From positions 62,001-126,000 of the forward strand of contig NZ_JAFFPU010000030.1 in the NCBI RefSeq assembly GCF_016919175.1: a DNA stretch of 64,000 nt, written 5' to 3'. Shown in pieces: positions 11,517 to 25,387 of the stretch. This stretch comes from Leptospira ainlahdjerensis. Its GTDB lineage: Bacteria > Spirochaetota > Leptospiria > Leptospirales > Leptospiraceae. Numbering within the stretch: position 1 is the stretch's first letter; the number at the start of each line of letters is the position of its first letter. The position numbers and the translations under genes are program-made. A model generated the notes under the pieces. That model did not search any database. It was not told the DNA's origin and was given only the letters and a program-made list of their open reading frames with translations.

Positions 11517-12169
11517 AACTACTCAGAGTGCAAACGGGGACGCTGAAGGGTAAGTCGATCGAAACGCCTCCGGCGATCGCCGGGAATATGAACTTCACTC
11601 CCGCGGTGATCAAAAAATCCGTCTTTGACGTGTTAGGTTCCTTGGTCTTGAAAGGCAGATTGATTCCTGAAGATTCTGCCTTTATCGATTTTTTTGCGGG
11701 TTCCGGGCAGATGGCTCTCGAAGCGGTCAGCAGAGGATTTGGGAGAGTCGTTTTATACGAACTGGCTTGGGAAAGATCGGACAGTCTTCGAAAGTTATTC
11801 GATAAAATCGGGGGAGCCAAGGAGATCTTTCGAAAAGACGTATTCCGTTTTTATGATAAGCTCGATATCCCCGAAAAATCGAAGGTTTATTTTTTGGATC
11901 CGCCGTATTCTTTTTGGGATAAGAAGAATGAAAAGCTGAAGAGTCTCGCCGAGGCGCTTTTGAAGGAAGAATCCACAGTTATAGTGTTTGTCCAATCACC
12001 GGTTTCGCCCGGTTGGTCAGATTTTGTCACCCGCAAGTTTGGAAAGAATTTTTTGACTTACCGAGTAAGAGGAATGGAAGATTTCGAATCGGAAACGAAA
12101 GAAGCAGAAGATACGAACGTGGAGGGATCCGAATCGGATGGAGATGAAGTTCCGGGTCGGGAAGGTTAG
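11513..12169 (+). CDS. rsmD: RsmD-like 16S rRNA (guanine-N2)-methyltransferase
   Basis: An SAM-dependent methyltransferase, in E. coli specific for G966 of 16S rRNA. The 218-residue protein shows the N-terminal [31 protein letters not shown], the SAM-binding motif [17 protein letters not shown] and the catalytic DPPY (residues about 128-131). The last 35 residues are an acidic tail (about residues 183-218) beyond the usual family end. It overlaps the previous gene by 4 bp. The methyltransferase class is secure; the exact rRNA position is inferred from the family. Confidence 0.85.
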   Translation: MKLLRVQTGTLKGKSIETPPAIAGNMNFTPAVIKKSVFDVLGSLVLKGRLIPEDSAFIDFFAGSGQMALEAVSRGFGRVVLYELAWERSDSLRKLFDKIGGAKEIFRKDVFRFYDKLDIPEKSKVYFLDPPYSFWDKKNEKLKSLAEALLKEESTVIVFVQSPVSPGWSDFVTRKFGKNFLTYRVRGMEDFESETKEAEDTNVEGSESDGDEVPGREG

Positions 12170-12289
12170 GAATTGAAGGATGGATCCGTCTTTCGTTACG
12201 AAGTGTTTGTGTTCTTTCGGGAAAAACCGCGTAACCGAATCCACAACTTGGAAATCGATTTAGAGTCAACAAGATTCAAGAGGGATTTT

Positions 12290-12610
12290 TTTTTTAGGAG
12301 TTCCTACATTTAGGACTTTTAACGGGCAAAATTATGATTTTAGGATAGAGAAAAGTCACCCGGAGTTTTCCAACACCCGAGATCTTATCAGTTTACCCAC
12401 ACGTTGAGAGAAACTGCAACAAGGATCGTATTGCGAGAAAGGGTTTCGTAGGAACTCCTACAAGGAGAATTTTACTTGCGAATAGTGGAATATTGTGATA
12501 GAGGAGAGTTTCCGGGATTTTTCCACCACCCGCCCCTCCACCCAAAGATCAGGGCGGGGCGCGCGACTTTTCACAGTAGAACGTTGTACCTACGACAGAT
12601 TCTTTTCAAG
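12290..12610. repeat. Degenerate copies of a dispersed noncoding element
   Basis: The 700 bp between rsmD and the sulfatase gene holds no gene. From 12393 (TTACCCACACGTT) it follows the MITE-like element at 34922-35160 block by block: the terminal repeat, GGAACTCCTAC, a middle section with GTGATA and AGAG, and a GC-rich hairpin CGCCC (12531-12535) with GGGCG (12552-12556) leading into GGGGCGCGC. The right terminal repeat is lost. Immediately left (12290-12380) lies a second partial copy, with GGAGTTCCTAC, GCAAAATTA and CCGGAGTTTTCC. The resemblance is by eye. Confidence 0.65.
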
Positions 12611-12872
12611 GTTCTGTTTACTTTCGTAAAAGAAGGGAACGGGCGGCTTTATTCAATATGGCAAGTGAGGGTCCGTCTTGAAATTATTCTCTCGAGAATC
12701 GAGAGGGAATTACAAAGAAAAGTCATATTATAATAATAGAATATTATGGATATTTAAAAAAAACAACGATGCTGAGAAAATTAAAAAAGCAACTTATGAA
12801 TCAACTTGCAGAAGCGAGAAGGTTCCGTCTGACGTAAAATCGAAACGATCTTTCGAAAAAAGAAAAGAAAAA

Positions 12873-15140
12873 ATGAACTTGGAACAAATTCAAATTATCC
12901 TGAAAGACGCTTCTCTTCGGCGTTACTTCCGCTTTTTTACGATCGGAATGGGAGTCTCATTGCTTACTTTGATTCTTAATTCTTCTTTTCAGATCATGGG
13001 AGTCGATCTTTCCGAGTTTCAATCTTTGTTTTTGTCTTTTCTTCCTTTGTTCTTAAAAGACTACGCCGGAACCTTGGTTGCGAGCGGTGTTCTTTTTTCA
13101 GCAATCGCGCTGGTTCTTTTTGGCGCCGGAGGGCCCGAGGATCAAAATCTGATTTCTCCCAAAAAAGAAATCATCGTCTTTTCCGTTTTCGTTTTTTTAC
13201 TCTGGATTCATTCCGTTATTTTATATCCTCAGCTCTACGGAGAATTTTTCTTTGATCGTTTTTCGTTTTTGCGTCCGTTTTTGTTTTTTCTCACGGATCG
13301 TCTTTCTCCTTTGGTTCCGCAGGTGGCCGCCTTTGTTTTGTTAGTCGGATTTGTAGGATGGAGAATCTTCTCTTTTGCGATAAAAAAAGAATGGAGGCTC
13401 TTGAGCTTTTTTACCCTATTTTGTCTGTTCTTATTTTGTTTTCATCTTTTAGGAAGTGTCCTGGGGATTTGGATTGTCTCCTCGGTTTACCTTTTGAGTG
13501 CGGTCTTTCAGAATTCCAAGGGATCTAAGTTCGTCTGGTTGGGAGTGCTTCTCGTAACTCTGGGAATTTCTTGGAGCGGAAAGGATTCTAAAATAAAAAC
13601 CAAAACCTACGTTTCCAAAAGTCTTCCGAATATTCTCATTCTCAGCGCGGACAGTCTACGCTATGATAAGATGGGATTTTCTCAGAAGAAAGAAAATTTT
13701 ACACCAAACATCGATTTGCTGGCAAAGGACTCGATTCTATTTCAGGATCATCATACGACGATCCCGAGAACCTTTCCCGCCTGGGCCGACCTCCTCACGG
13801 GACAGCCGAGTTTTGTACATGGGATTCAGGATATGTTCCCCGATGCAAAGGACCGCTCTGGAATGACCCGGATTTCTTCGAGAACCCTTCCTCGGATTTT
13901 GAGCGAACTCGGATACGAGACAAACGTCGTCTCTTCCTTTGCGGGAGATATTTTTCCCAGGGCTGATTGGGGTTTTCAATCTGTTAAGGCTCCGATCTTT
14001 CACGCAGGAACTCTTACGGCTCAGAGGATTTTGGAATCTCAAATTTTTCTCCTTCCAATTTTGACGGGTTCGATCCCGGGCGCTGGAGAATATTTTTCTT
14101 CTCTCAAAGGTCTTCCGAGCTTGGGAGATGATTCTAAAATTCTTCCGGATCTTTTACCCGGTTTGAAAAAAAGGGAAGTTCCCTTTTTTACCGTATTCTT
14201 TTCCTCGGTCACCCACTTTCCGTTTAGTCCTCCGTTTCCGTATTATCAAAAATTCACAAATCCTGAATATTATGGAAAGTTTAAATACTTTAAGTTTGTG
14301 GATCCGAGCGATTCCTCCGCTCCGAGTCGCGAGGATAGGGAACAGATCAACGGGCTTTTTCAGGCTGCGATCGCTTCCTTTGACGGATCGGTCGGAGAGA
14401 TCGTAGCGAAGTTAAAAGAGGAAGGGATCTACGATTCCACTCTGATCGTTCTTACAAGCGATCACGGTGAATCCCTGTTTGAAGCGGATCATAGCCACGG
14501 ACACGGAGAACACCTAAGGGGGGAGGGAGTGACCCATATTCCTCTTTTGATAAAGTTTCCTTCCAACGCCGGAGGCGGAAAAACGTTTTCGGGAATCAGC
14601 AGTTCCTTGGATTTGTTCCCGACTCTTCTGCAATTCGTTTTAGAAAGAATCGGAGATTCTCCCGAAAAAAATACGATCCGAAGCGAGATCCAAAATCGTC
14701 CCGGTAGAGATCTTTCCTTTGCGTTTCAATCTTCTTCCTGGAAGGACGATCGGTCGGTCTATGGAGAAACCGGGATTTGGTTCAGCGACCGAGGAGATCA
14801 TTTTTTTCAAAAGCAAAGAATTTTTTATCCGAACATTCTTCAGCTCCATTCGATCGAAACGGGGGATCTTCCGTTTATCTCCATCGGAGATTCTTATGCA
14901 AAGGAAAGTATCATAGTTTCCAAACATCGAATGTTTCAGAGCGCAAAGCGCAAACTCATATATATACCTTCCGAAGACGGCGTTCTCTGGGCTTGTTACG
15001 ATAGAATTCGAGATCCTTGGAATACGAATTCCCTTCCGATTTCACAATGTTCCTCTCTTAAGGAGTCTCTTTATTCCTTTTTGCTTTCTTCCGGAAAATT
15101 TAAGAAAGCCGGGGAGTATTTGTTGCCATCGTCAAATTGA
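12873..15140 (+). CDS. Membrane sulfatase / alkaline-phosphatase-superfamily transferase
   Basis: A 755-residue protein of the sulfatase/LTA-synthase type. Residues about 20-250 contain several membrane segments. The catalytic domain starts [17 protein letters not shown] (metal-binding Asp near residue 259), then the nucleophile region [16 protein letters not shown], where Thr replaces the Cys/Ser of true sulfatases, and VLTSDHGES (Asp-His near residue 529) with [21 protein letters not shown] Thr nucleophile favours phosphoglycerol or phosphoethanolamine transfer, or hydrolysis, on envelope glycolipids over sulfate removal. ATG 12873 is chosen because the upstream in-frame residues are low-complexity. 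It precedes carB by 42 bp without functional link. Confidence 0.78.
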   Translation: MNLEQIQIILKDASLRRYFRFFTIGMGVSLLTLILNSSFQIMGVDLSEFQSLFLSFLPLFLKDYAGTLVASGVLFSAIALVLFGAGGPEDQNLISPKKEIIVFSVFVFLLWIHSVILYPQLYGEFFFDRFSFLRPFLFFLTDRLSPLVPQVAAFVLLVGFVGWRIFSFAIKKEWRLLSFFTLFCLFLFCFHLLGSVLGIWIVSSVYLLSAVFQNSKGSKFVWLGVLLVTLGISWSGKDSKIKTKTYVSKSLPNILILSADSLRYDKMGFSQKKENFTPNIDLLAKDSILFQDHHTTIPRTFPAWADLLTGQPSFVHGIQDMFPDAKDRSGMTRISSRTLPRILSELGYETNVVSSFAGDIFPRADWGFQSVKAPIFHAGTLTAQRILESQIFLLPILTGSIPGAGEYFSSLKGLPSLGDDSKILPDLLPGLKKREVPFFTVFFSSVTHFPFSPPFPYYQKFTNPEYYGKFKYFKFVDPSDSSAPSREDREQINGLFQAAIASFDGSVGEIVAKLKEEGIYDSTLIVLTSDHGESLFEADHSHGHGEHLRGEGVTHIPLLIKFPSNAGGGKTFSGISSSLDLFPTLLQFVLERIGDSPEKNTIRSEIQNRPGRDLSFAFQSSSWKDDRSVYGETGIWFSDRGDHFFQKQRIFYPNILQLHSIETGDLPFISIGDSYAKESIIVSKHRMFQSAKRKLIYIPSEDGVLWACYDRIRDPWNTNSLPISQCSSLKESLYSFLLSSGKFKKAGEYLLPSSN

Positions 15141-15182
15141 TGCTTGAAGGATAGCGCTGAACTAAAAAGCTGTATTTTCAGT

Positions 15183-18503
<3,321 letters not shown>

Positions 18504-18990
18504 CGAAGTCTTGATTTGGATCGGGTGCGGTATTAACATCTCAGAAGAGCGGTAAAAACGTGTGATCGAATCTGTTCGCATTGGACGGTTTTCGATCACA
18601 ACTTGGCAATTTGCGGAGCCGCTCGTAGTAATTGCCACTTTTTGTTTCGTAAATTGCGAGCCCACCTTTTCCATTCGTATCGGTTTTGAATTCGTCGTTC
18701 CCCGTCGCCGAAAAAGTTCGATTCTATTTTCACTTCCAAAATGAACGGAAGTATTGATCCGGCTTTCTATCTTAGAGGAAAGAATTTATTCTTAGAGATT
18801 CGGAGTCCGAAACCGTTCTTAATTTTCTTGGTTTAAAAATCCTCATCGAATCGACGGAACTTTGTCGAAGTAAGAAAGAATCCTTGTCGAATTGTCGATC
18901 AACATTTCGGGAACGAACGTCAACGTACAAACGAATTCCATTGTAGAAAGAATGTTGGCAGAGAATGAAAAGAATTTATTTTGTGCTTCT
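18504..18990. other. Noncoding stretch with two adjacent perfect hairpins
   Basis: No credible gene. At 18561-18600 the arms TGTGATCGAA and TTCGATCACA form a perfect 10-bp inverted repeat with a 20-nt spacer. Immediately after, GGCAATT (18605-18611) pairs with AATTGCC (18630-18636) and encloses GCGG-AG-CCGC (18613-18622). Neither is followed by a T run, so they are not simple terminators of carB. The rest shows nothing I can name. Confidence 0.6.
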
Positions 18991-19845
18991 ATGAGAAATC
19001 TTAAATCAAACATTCGAAGTCATTTCCTTTTATTTCTATTTTTTGCGCTCGTCGTGAATTGCACAAAGGAAATCGTAAGAGTGCAAAATCCGGTATCCGA
19101 TCAGGAGAAACGTTCCTTTGGTGTGATCGGTTTCGGTCTTTACGCGTACAATCCAAGACATCAGGATTTGTTAAACTTATTCAGCAAGGATTCCGGAACT
19201 GTTTTTCACGAGCTGGGAACCGAAGGTGTTCGATTTTCCGAAATTCTTCTCAAAGACTCCAAAAATAATCCGAAGGACGTTAGGCGCTATCCGAACGAAG
19301 ATCCTGTGAAGGCTGAAACCGTCGAGTCCACACAATACTACGAAGGGAAGACCGGTTATTTGTCTCCTTTTTATCTTCTGCTTTCTTTCGATCCTTCGAA
19401 AGAATATACGATCACCGGAATCAATTACCTCTATCAAGTCAGTTGCGGACAGAACTGTCGAAGATTCGTGTTTCGAAATTTTACGCTCGATCCTTCCAAA
19501 TCCTTTCGCGCGTTTCCGATCAAAACCAAGGCGGGAGAAATCACTTTCGGCGGAATTCTAATGGCGAAGGTGGTTCCAACGACTCCGGACGATCCTTACG
19601 GAATTTCCGATGATACTCCAAAATTAACCGAAATTTTTTCAGGCAACAAAGTGGCCATTCATTTGGAGCCGGGAGAAGAATATATCAAAAATATGGATTC
19701 CGATTTCCTTCGAAAATATTTCTACGGCGGAGTTGTGAACGAAAAAAACGCCGAAAAGCTATTTTACGAAAATATAATCAAAGCCTATCCTCAGGGTTAT
19801 TGGAAATCCTTTGCGGAAAGAAAAAAGGCAACTTTGGAAAATTGA
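18991..19845 (+). CDS. Putative lipoprotein, unknown function
   Basis: About 284 residues. ATG 18991 gives a classic signal sequence ([14 protein letters not shown]) with Cys as the lipidation site; the open frame continues upstream without a signal-like sequence. The mature protein has a Cys pair in SCGQNCRRF, Tyr/Pro-rich beta-like stretches and a C-terminal helical part ([14 protein letters not shown]). Not recognised as a named family; paralogous Leptospira lipoproteins of similar style are known. It is monocistronic, with no near neighbour on this strand. Confidence 0.7.
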   Translation: MRNLKSNIRSHFLLFLFFALVVNCTKEIVRVQNPVSDQEKRSFGVIGFGLYAYNPRHQDLLNLFSKDSGTVFHELGTEGVRFSEILLKDSKNNPKDVRRYPNEDPVKAETVESTQYYEGKTGYLSPFYLLLSFDPSKEYTITGINYLYQVSCGQNCRRFVFRNFTLDPSKSFRAFPIKTKAGEITFGGILMAKVVPTTPDDPYGISDDTPKLTEIFSGNKVAIHLEPGEEYIKNMDSDFLRKYFYGGVVNEKNAEKLFYENIIKAYPQGYWKSFAERKKATLEN

Positions 19846-20075
19846 GTTCTGCAAAACGGATTCTTTTCGATTCGGTTTCATTTTTCTGGAGGATCGGAAT
19901 CCATTTTAGATCCTTTCTCAAGCGAACTTTTTTTAGAATCCTTTTTACCTTCCCGGTCCGCAGCAGCATCCTTACTCGGAAACTGGGGCCGGAGAATTTT
20001 TAATTTTGCATTGTATATATAAAAAAATCCTAATTTAAGAAAAATTAAACTTCTTCGAAACAATAAGAATACTCT

Positions 20076-21293
20076 TCAGCGTCCGAGTTTTCGAGCCAAT
20101 TCCTGAAACAATGCATGGGTTTGTTGTTCTTTTAAAAATCCGTCCTTTGTATAGTCCGGATACGCAGAAGTTTTTGCGATCACGATCCTTCTTTTGGGGT
20201 TAACGTAGATAAATTGATTGTAAACTCCGGAAGCAAAATAATCGCCTTCCGGTTTTTCGGGAATCCACCATTGATATCCGTATCCGAGACTAATATCCGC
20301 TTGGGGATTTTTTCCCGGTTTTAAGATGGGAGCGTCCGTAGAGACGGAAGCACGAACCCAGGATTTGGGAACGATTTGTTTTCCTTTAACGTTTCCTTCG
20401 TTGAGATACAAAAGTCCGAATCTCGCCATGTCTCTCAAAGTTACGTTTAACATCGCAAATCCTAATTCTTTTCCGGAGCCGTCGATGAGCCAATAGGCGT
20501 CCGATTCCATTCCGGCAGGACGCCAGATCTTTTCCTCGAGAAACCGGGATAAATTTTCTTTCGTGATATTTTCGAGTAGCATTCCCAGAACTTGAGTATC
20601 CATGCTAACGTAGTGCCTATATGTGCCCGGAGGTCTTTCGGATCGGAGGGTCATGATAAAGTCCTTCATCGGAGTCCTGAAAGCGAGGGTTCTTCCCATA
20701 CGATTGATATCCGAATTAAAATCGCCGTAGTCTTCGTTAAAGCGAATTCCGGAGGTCATGTGAAGAAGGTCTTCGATCGGTACATCATCGTATCCTGTGT
20801 TTTTTAGTTCGGGTAAGAATTTTGTGATCGGAGTATGAAGGTCGGTGATCTGATTCTCATGAAAGGCGATTCCGAGTAGCGCGGATAGGATCGATTTTGT
20901 AACCGACCAGACGATCGACCGAGTAGAAGCGTCGTTTCCTCTGTAATAACTTTCGTGTAGAATTCGGTCGTCTTTAAGAATGATAAATCCAGTAGTCCAT
21001 GTCTCATTTAAGAAATTTTGAATATCTTTTTCCTCTCCATTCCACAAAAAAGAACGAGGAAGGGCCGATTCCGATTTTTGGAGTTCGAAGACGGAATCTC
21101 CTCTTCTTATCGTCCTGCTTTCAAACATGGAGTTCATGTTGCGAAAGTTGTGAACGATCCGGTTCCTATTGAACAAAAAAATAACTTCGTATAATCTTTT
21201 TAGATCCGCGTAAAAAAAGATCAAAATCGAAAGAAAGAAAACGCCCGCCAGGATTAAGAAGTTTCGTTTCCTTTTATAAAAATAAATCTGCAT
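20076..21293 (-). CDS. Beta-lactamase-fold serine hydrolase (class C / NylB-like)
   Basis: A 405-residue membrane-anchored hydrolase. One transmembrane segment lies at about residues 11-30 (FLILAGVFFLSILIFFY). The catalytic domain shows SxxK as SVTKS within IVWSVTKSILSALLG, the second-motif Tyr probably in YRHYVSMDTQVLG, and GVYNQFIYVNPKRRIVI near the C-terminus. The TTGFIILKDDRILHE opening resembles 6-aminohexanoate-dimer hydrolases and esterases of this fold rather than true beta-lactamases. The substrate is unknown. ATG 21293 (MQIYFYKRKR) is preferred over the longer frame because it precedes the anchor. Confidence 0.85.
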   Translation of the reverse strand: MQIYFYKRKRNFLILAGVFFLSILIFFYADLKRLYEVIFLFNRNRIVHNFRNMNSMFESRTIRRGDSVFELQKSESALPRSFLWNGEEKDIQNFLNETWTTGFIILKDDRILHESYYRGNDASTRSIVWSVTKSILSALLGIAFHENQITDLHTPITKFLPELKNTGYDDVPIEDLLHMTSGIRFNEDYGDFNSDINRMGRTLAFRTPMKDFIMTLRSERPPGTYRHYVSMDTQVLGMLLENITKENLSRFLEEKIWRPAGMESDAYWLIDGSGKELGFAMLNVTLRDMARFGLLYLNEGNVKGKQIVPKSWVRASVSTDAPILKPGKNPQADISLGYGYQWWIPEKPEGDYFASGVYNQFIYVNPKRRIVIAKTSAYPDYTKDGFLKEQQTHALFQELARKLGR

Positions 21294-21431
21294 TTCAAAC
21301 TCCACATTCGTTTTTTTGCAGGTTCGGAGTTGGGATCGAATCCGAGCCGTTGGATTCAAGTTAATACAAAACGGGGACGAATTCGACCGGAAGTATAGAA
21401 TTGGACCAAAAAAGAACCGAAAACTTTTGTC

Positions 21432-22514
21432 TTACAAGTCGGAATTTCCGAGATGAAGTTTTCGATAGGCGCTCGGGGTTTTTCCCGTATGTCTTAAAAA
21501 AGCAAGATTGAACGAAGACTTTGCGCCGAATCCAACTTCATAGGCGATTGTAAGGACGTTTTTCTTAGGTTCCCGAAGCAGACGCTCGCAGGCTTCTCGA
21601 ATTCGATATTCGTTTATAAAACCCGCGAAGTTTACGTTTTTATAAACATTCACAAATTCAGATAATTGATGAGTCGTGATTTCCAACTCGTTTGCAAGAT
21701 CTGTCAGCGAAAAGTTTTCGTTTAAGTATCCTTTGTTTCGATTCAGTGCGGATTCGATTCTTATGTTGAGTTGGTCGAGATCGAAACCTTTGAGTTTGGA
21801 AGATTCATATCGCACCGACTTGGCGGCTTCTTGCATTTCAAAGAGCAAGTTCGGATGTAATCTCCCGATCAAAAAAAGAACAGGGATAAAAAGCGAGAGA
21901 GAGGATATCACCAAAAGGAATGTGATACGTCCGGGCCAGATACAATTGATCCAGGAAAAAAAGTCAAAAACCGAAGCGGTGAGGATCAGACAAAATGAAA
22001 AACGAACCGAAGAATTTTCCAGTATGTCTTTAAAACGGAACGTGGAAAAAAAATTGTGAATCGATAGGATTAGATATGTGGAAAAGGTGATCAGCCCGAT
22101 TCCGAAAAGAAATCTTTGAATCAGACCCGCCTTGTCCCAAGCGTATGAAGTCACGATTTGTAATTTCAAATCGGGTGGAAAAAAATAAAATGGAGCGATC
22201 GAAAGGATCAAAAAAACTAAAACTAAAAATTCAACTTTAGAAAAGCTACGGAAGGAATCGCCGCTTCTCGTAAGGTTCGATACCCACCGATGATACATAG
22301 GACCGATCAGAATCAGGGCCGGGATATGGTAGAACAGGAGGAGCGGATATTCCGAAATCCAATTTGTAGAATAAGCCCAACCGTAAGAAAGGATAATCGA
22401 GATACAAAGAAAAATTCCTGAAAGAAGGGAATTGTTTTGGTTTCGTTTTCGACCTAAGAATTCGCTGAACGAAAGCAACAATGAAAGAGCCGATGAGAAT
22501 CCGATCCAGATCAT
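21432..22514 (-). CDS. AraC-family regulator with multi-pass membrane N-terminus
   Basis: About 360 residues. The N-terminal 220 residues hold roughly seven hydrophobic segments (WIGFSSALSLLLSFSEFLG, LLSGIFLCISIILSYGWAY and others). The C-terminal 100 residues are an AraC double helix-turn-helix (LTDLANELEITTHQLSEFVN and LTIAYEVGFGAKSSFNLAFL ending TGKTPSAYRKLH). The layout suggests a one-component membrane sensor that binds DNA near the membrane. It is one of three such proteins in the window, with 50994-52097 and 52325-53470. ATG 22514 is preferred to the TTG at 22529. Target genes are unknown; the adjacent hydrolase at 20076 is a candidate. Confidence 0.88.
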   Translation of the reverse strand: MIWIGFSSALSLLLSFSEFLGRKRNQNNSLLSGIFLCISIILSYGWAYSTNWISEYPLLLFYHIPALILIGPMYHRWVSNLTRSGDSFRSFSKVEFLVLVFLILSIAPFYFFPPDLKLQIVTSYAWDKAGLIQRFLFGIGLITFSTYLILSIHNFFSTFRFKDILENSSVRFSFCLILTASVFDFFSWINCIWPGRITFLLVISSLSLFIPVLFLIGRLHPNLLFEMQEAAKSVRYESSKLKGFDLDQLNIRIESALNRNKGYLNENFSLTDLANELEITTHQLSEFVNVYKNVNFAGFINEYRIREACERLLREPKKNVLTIAYEVGFGAKSSFNLAFLRHTGKTPSAYRKLHLGNSDL

Positions 22515-22667
22515 AGATTTGACTTCCAAAAATTCTCAGCGAGTGAAGGAGTGTAAATCCTAAATTGGGAAACGGATACGATTCGATTTTATTGGGAGTT
22601 GTATCTAATTCGAATCGAACCGCATTCTCAAGGTAAAGTTTCGAACCGACTTTTTTTAGTTCCGCTA

Positions 22668-23243
22668 TTAGATGGAATTCAGCTTTTCCCGGATTGTCTC
22701 GATTCTCTTTCGGTTGACTCCGAGGTCCGATTTTCCCAGACGAGAGGCTGAACGGACGTGAATCGTTGAAGATTTTGGATCGAATAAGAATTCGACGTCG
22801 TCCACAAATCTCCAGATCAGACTCGTAAATTCCACGTAGATATAATCCGATTCTTCCTTTACGATTTGTGTTCTCGAGATTTCGCCTATCGCAGCTTTTA
22901 GCTTTGTTTTTCCTTCCTCTAAGGTTCCTTTGTAGCTTAAGGGCTGAATGTTGTGTTCCGAATCCGTTTCCGGGACGACGCTACTCACGCAGTTCGGGGT
23001 TTGAGGGCAAAGTCCTAATCTACCGTTCTGCACACCCAAGGTCGCGGGTCTAGTTCCGTTGCATTGAAAAAAGAAAAGGAGGATGATCGCGAGCAAAAGA
23101 AATTTCCCGTTTTTTTGGGAATTTAAAACCGGAAGAAACTTTCCGATTCGCTCCCGGGGGAATTCCGACTGATTGCGGTTAGTCGCTGAAATTTTCGGCG
23201 AGGTCGAAGTTGCACGAGACGTGGAAAAGGGTCTATTTTTCAT
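22668..23243 (-). CDS. DUF1499-family lipoprotein
   Basis: About 191 residues. After a basic N-terminus comes a hydrophobic segment LLLAIILLFFFQCNG with a lipobox-like FFQC. The C-terminal domain matches DUF1499: CPQTPNCVSS, then YIYVEFTSLIWRFVDDVEFL and SASRLGKSDLGVNRKRIETI. DUF1499 proteins are small envelope proteins of unknown function. ATG 23243 is the likely start. The gene stands alone, divergent from the redoxin gene at 23371. Confidence 0.82.
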   Translation of the reverse strand: MKNRPFSTSRATSTSPKISATNRNQSEFPRERIGKFLPVLNSQKNGKFLLLAIILLFFFQCNGTRPATLGVQNGRLGLCPQTPNCVSSVVPETDSEHNIQPLSYKGTLEEGKTKLKAAIGEISRTQIVKEESDYIYVEFTSLIWRFVDDVEFLFDPKSSTIHVRSASRLGKSDLGVNRKRIETIREKLNSI

Positions 23244-23329
23244 AGGGGCAAGAATAACAGGAAAACCGGAATATGACAAAGAATTTTAGGATCTTTCCGA
23301 AATTTCTTACGACTTTCGATAAAAAATTA

Positions 23330-23341
23330 ATTTCATGAAAT
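23330..23341. promoter_or_regulatory. 12-bp palindrome upstream of redoxin gene
   Basis: ATTTCATGAAAT is a perfect palindrome 29 bp before the ATG at 23371, in the divergent intergenic region. It could be an operator for either neighbour, but a 12-bp AT-rich palindrome can occur by chance. Confidence 0.25.
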
Positions 23342-23370
23342 AAATAGGCTTTCAGTCTAAGTCCAAACCG

Positions 23371-23922
23371 ATGTCTCTCCTTGAATCCGAAAAAATACCG
23401 TTGGGAAGTTTATTACCCTCCTTTCAGTTGCCAGATCCGGTCGGCAAGGTTTATTCCTCCGATTCACTTTCGGGTTCTACCGGTCTTTTGCTGGTTATAA
23501 CCTGCAATCACTGTCCTTATGCAAAGGCGATCTGGCCTCGTTTGATCCGGTTTGCAGGAGAGATTTTATCTTTGGGGGTTAAGACGGTTGCGATCAATCC
23601 GAATATTCGCCCGGATTACCCGGAAGATTCTCCGGAGGTTATGCGAACCAAGATCCAAGAGTGGGGAATTTCCTTTCCTTATCTCGTGGATGAAACTCAG
23701 AACGTTGCGCGAAATCTGAAGGCCATGTGCACGCCTGATATTTATCTTTACGACGGCGATCGAAAGTTGTTCTATCATGGAAGAATGGACGACAATTGGA
23801 AGAATGAAAAACAGATTTCCAGGAAGGAACTCGAATACGCCGTTCACCAACTCGTAAAAGGAAATCCGCCTCCCATCAATCAATTGCCCTCGATGGGTTG
23901 CTCTATCAAATGGAAGGAATAA
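23371..23922 (+). CDS. Thioredoxin-fold redoxin (AhpC/TSA type)
   Basis: A 183-residue cytosolic thioredoxin-fold protein. The opening [20 protein letters not shown] is typical of the AhpC/TSA superfamily, and the active site CNHCPYAKA carries two Cys in CxxC form; the [17 protein letters not shown] block contains the cis-Pro. A C-terminal Cys lies in [11 protein letters not shown], a signature of this subgroup. It probably acts as a thiol-disulfide oxidoreductase or peroxide reductase; the electron donor is unknown. It precedes the gene at 23927 by 4 bp and is likely co-transcribed with it. Confidence 0.85.
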   Translation: MSLLESEKIPLGSLLPSFQLPDPVGKVYSSDSLSGSTGLLLVITCNHCPYAKAIWPRLIRFAGEILSLGVKTVAINPNIRPDYPEDSPEVMRTKIQEWGISFPYLVDETQNVARNLKAMCTPDIYLYDGDRKLFYHGRMDDNWKNEKQISRKELEYAVHQLVKGNPPPINQLPSMGCSIKWKE

Positions 23923-23926
23923 TCTC

Positions 23927-25153
23927 TTGCCCGCAATAACACCCGATCATACGCCAGCCGCCGCAGAGTCTTTTCAAGATGCTGAATTTTTAACGGAGCA
24001 CTATCGAGAAATCGAAGCCAAAACCTTGGAGCATTTCCGTTTGGAATTTCGAAAAAATGAAAACGTTTTGGAAAACGTCCCCACTTCCGGACTTATTCCT
24101 TATCTGAGAAAAAGCGGAGAACTCTATCAGGATTGGAGGGTTTTAAAAAAGAATCTTACTGAGAAGTATTCCGAACTTCAAAAAAGCAGAAACTTGGAAT
24201 ATGAGCTCATCTACAGAAAATTAGTAGCGGATAAGAATCATACAGCGAAACCGAGTTCCCTGATCGGAGATCTCTTTCAGTCGGTAGTCGACGGCGTTTT
24301 GACCTCGGTTTACAGTTGGTTCGATTCGGAGAAGAAGGAATCCCCGCCGCCTCCCGTTAAGGTTCAACCGAAACCCGCTCAAGACGACGATTTGAAAAAA
24401 CTCTATCGAGAGATGGTTCAGAAAAAATTGAAAGAAAGGGATCGGAGTTTTTCATCCTTTCAGGATCTGCTGAAAGAATCGGCTTTGAATTGGAATCAAT
24501 CCTATAGAAAAAAATTTCATCAAAGTCTTGCTTCAACAGTAAAAGAATTGGAAACGTCTAAGGCGAGTAAGGCGGAAATCCTAAATTCCTCAAAGTCGGC
24601 GAAAAAATCGGTCCTCAATTTTCACGACGAAGACAAAATACAAAAGTATTCAATTTTTATGATAGACTACTTTTACAATCGACTTCTTAAAAAAGAACCG
24701 GTTGCGGAAAGTAAGATGGTAATTCCGGAAAAGACGGAAGAACCAAAAAAAGTGGAGAGCAAGAACGTCCCGATCATCCCGAATCCCACGAGGACGGAAA
24801 CCGAAACACAAAAGATCGTGGAAAGAATCGTAAACGAACCCGAAAAGAAGAATTCTTCCAAACAAAGTTGTCCGATCACCGATCTCCCCGATCATCTCAT
24901 CAAAGAATGTTACGCCGATTATTTGATCGTCGACGTTTCCACTCGGGAAAAACGTCTCGAGCTTCATCGAATCCGTTTGAGCAAAGAAAATCAAAACACA
25001 AGAGCGGAAGCGATCGAGTTTTTTAGTCAGTGTATCAACAAGGATCCCTCGGTTCTTCCTTTGGCTGAATCGGTTTTAAAACGTCATAACATAACGAAAG
25101 AGGAAGAAAGCAAGTTGAACGAGATGATCAAACGTCAAAAAGCTTGTAAGTAG
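23927..25153 (+). CDS. Unknown protein with long helical and Pro/Lys/Glu-rich regions
   Basis: A 408-residue protein I do not recognise, starting at TTG 23927, 4 bp after the redoxin stop. Residues 1-100 are helical and charged; a Pro-rich stretch ([11 protein letters not shown]) follows near residue 140; a second helical region spans about 150-250; then a Lys/Glu/Pro-rich linker (about 260-310) and a C-terminal domain with three Cys ([20 protein letters not shown] and QCINKDP). No signal peptide or membrane segment is evident. It lies upstream of the flagellar genes but is separated by 230 bp, so a flagellar role is only a guess. Confidence 0.65.
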   Translation: MPAITPDHTPAAAESFQDAEFLTEHYREIEAKTLEHFRLEFRKNENVLENVPTSGLIPYLRKSGELYQDWRVLKKNLTEKYSELQKSRNLEYELIYRKLVADKNHTAKPSSLIGDLFQSVVDGVLTSVYSWFDSEKKESPPPPVKVQPKPAQDDDLKKLYREMVQKKLKERDRSFSSFQDLLKESALNWNQSYRKKFHQSLASTVKELETSKASKAEILNSSKSAKKSVLNFHDEDKIQKYSIFMIDYFYNRLLKKEPVAESKMVIPEKTEEPKKVESKNVPIIPNPTRTETETQKIVERIVNEPEKKNSSKQSCPITDLPDHLIKECYADYLIVDVSTREKRLELHRIRLSKENQNTRAEAIEFFSQCINKDPSVLPLAESVLKRHNITKEEESKLNEMIKRQKACK

Positions 25154-25387
25154 TCCGAAATTTTCCCATCGATCCGGGAATTCTCCGACCTGAAAGGGAT
25201 GGGGAGTTCCTACGTTCTAAAAAAATCCCGTTCCTCGGAAAAGTTGCGAACCCCCAAACCCGTTCTCAACACATAGAGACCTCGTCTCAGCGGAATTGTG
25301 CGACATAATCGCAAAAGGGAAGAAGATAATTTAAAAAACCATCAAGGAATTCCACGAAAGATCGATTTTAATACTGCGGAGCTCAGT

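Noticed and set aside
11044..11820. 258-residue open frame on the minus strand
   Set aside because: Antisense to the exported protein gene and rsmD; composition looks like a shadow.
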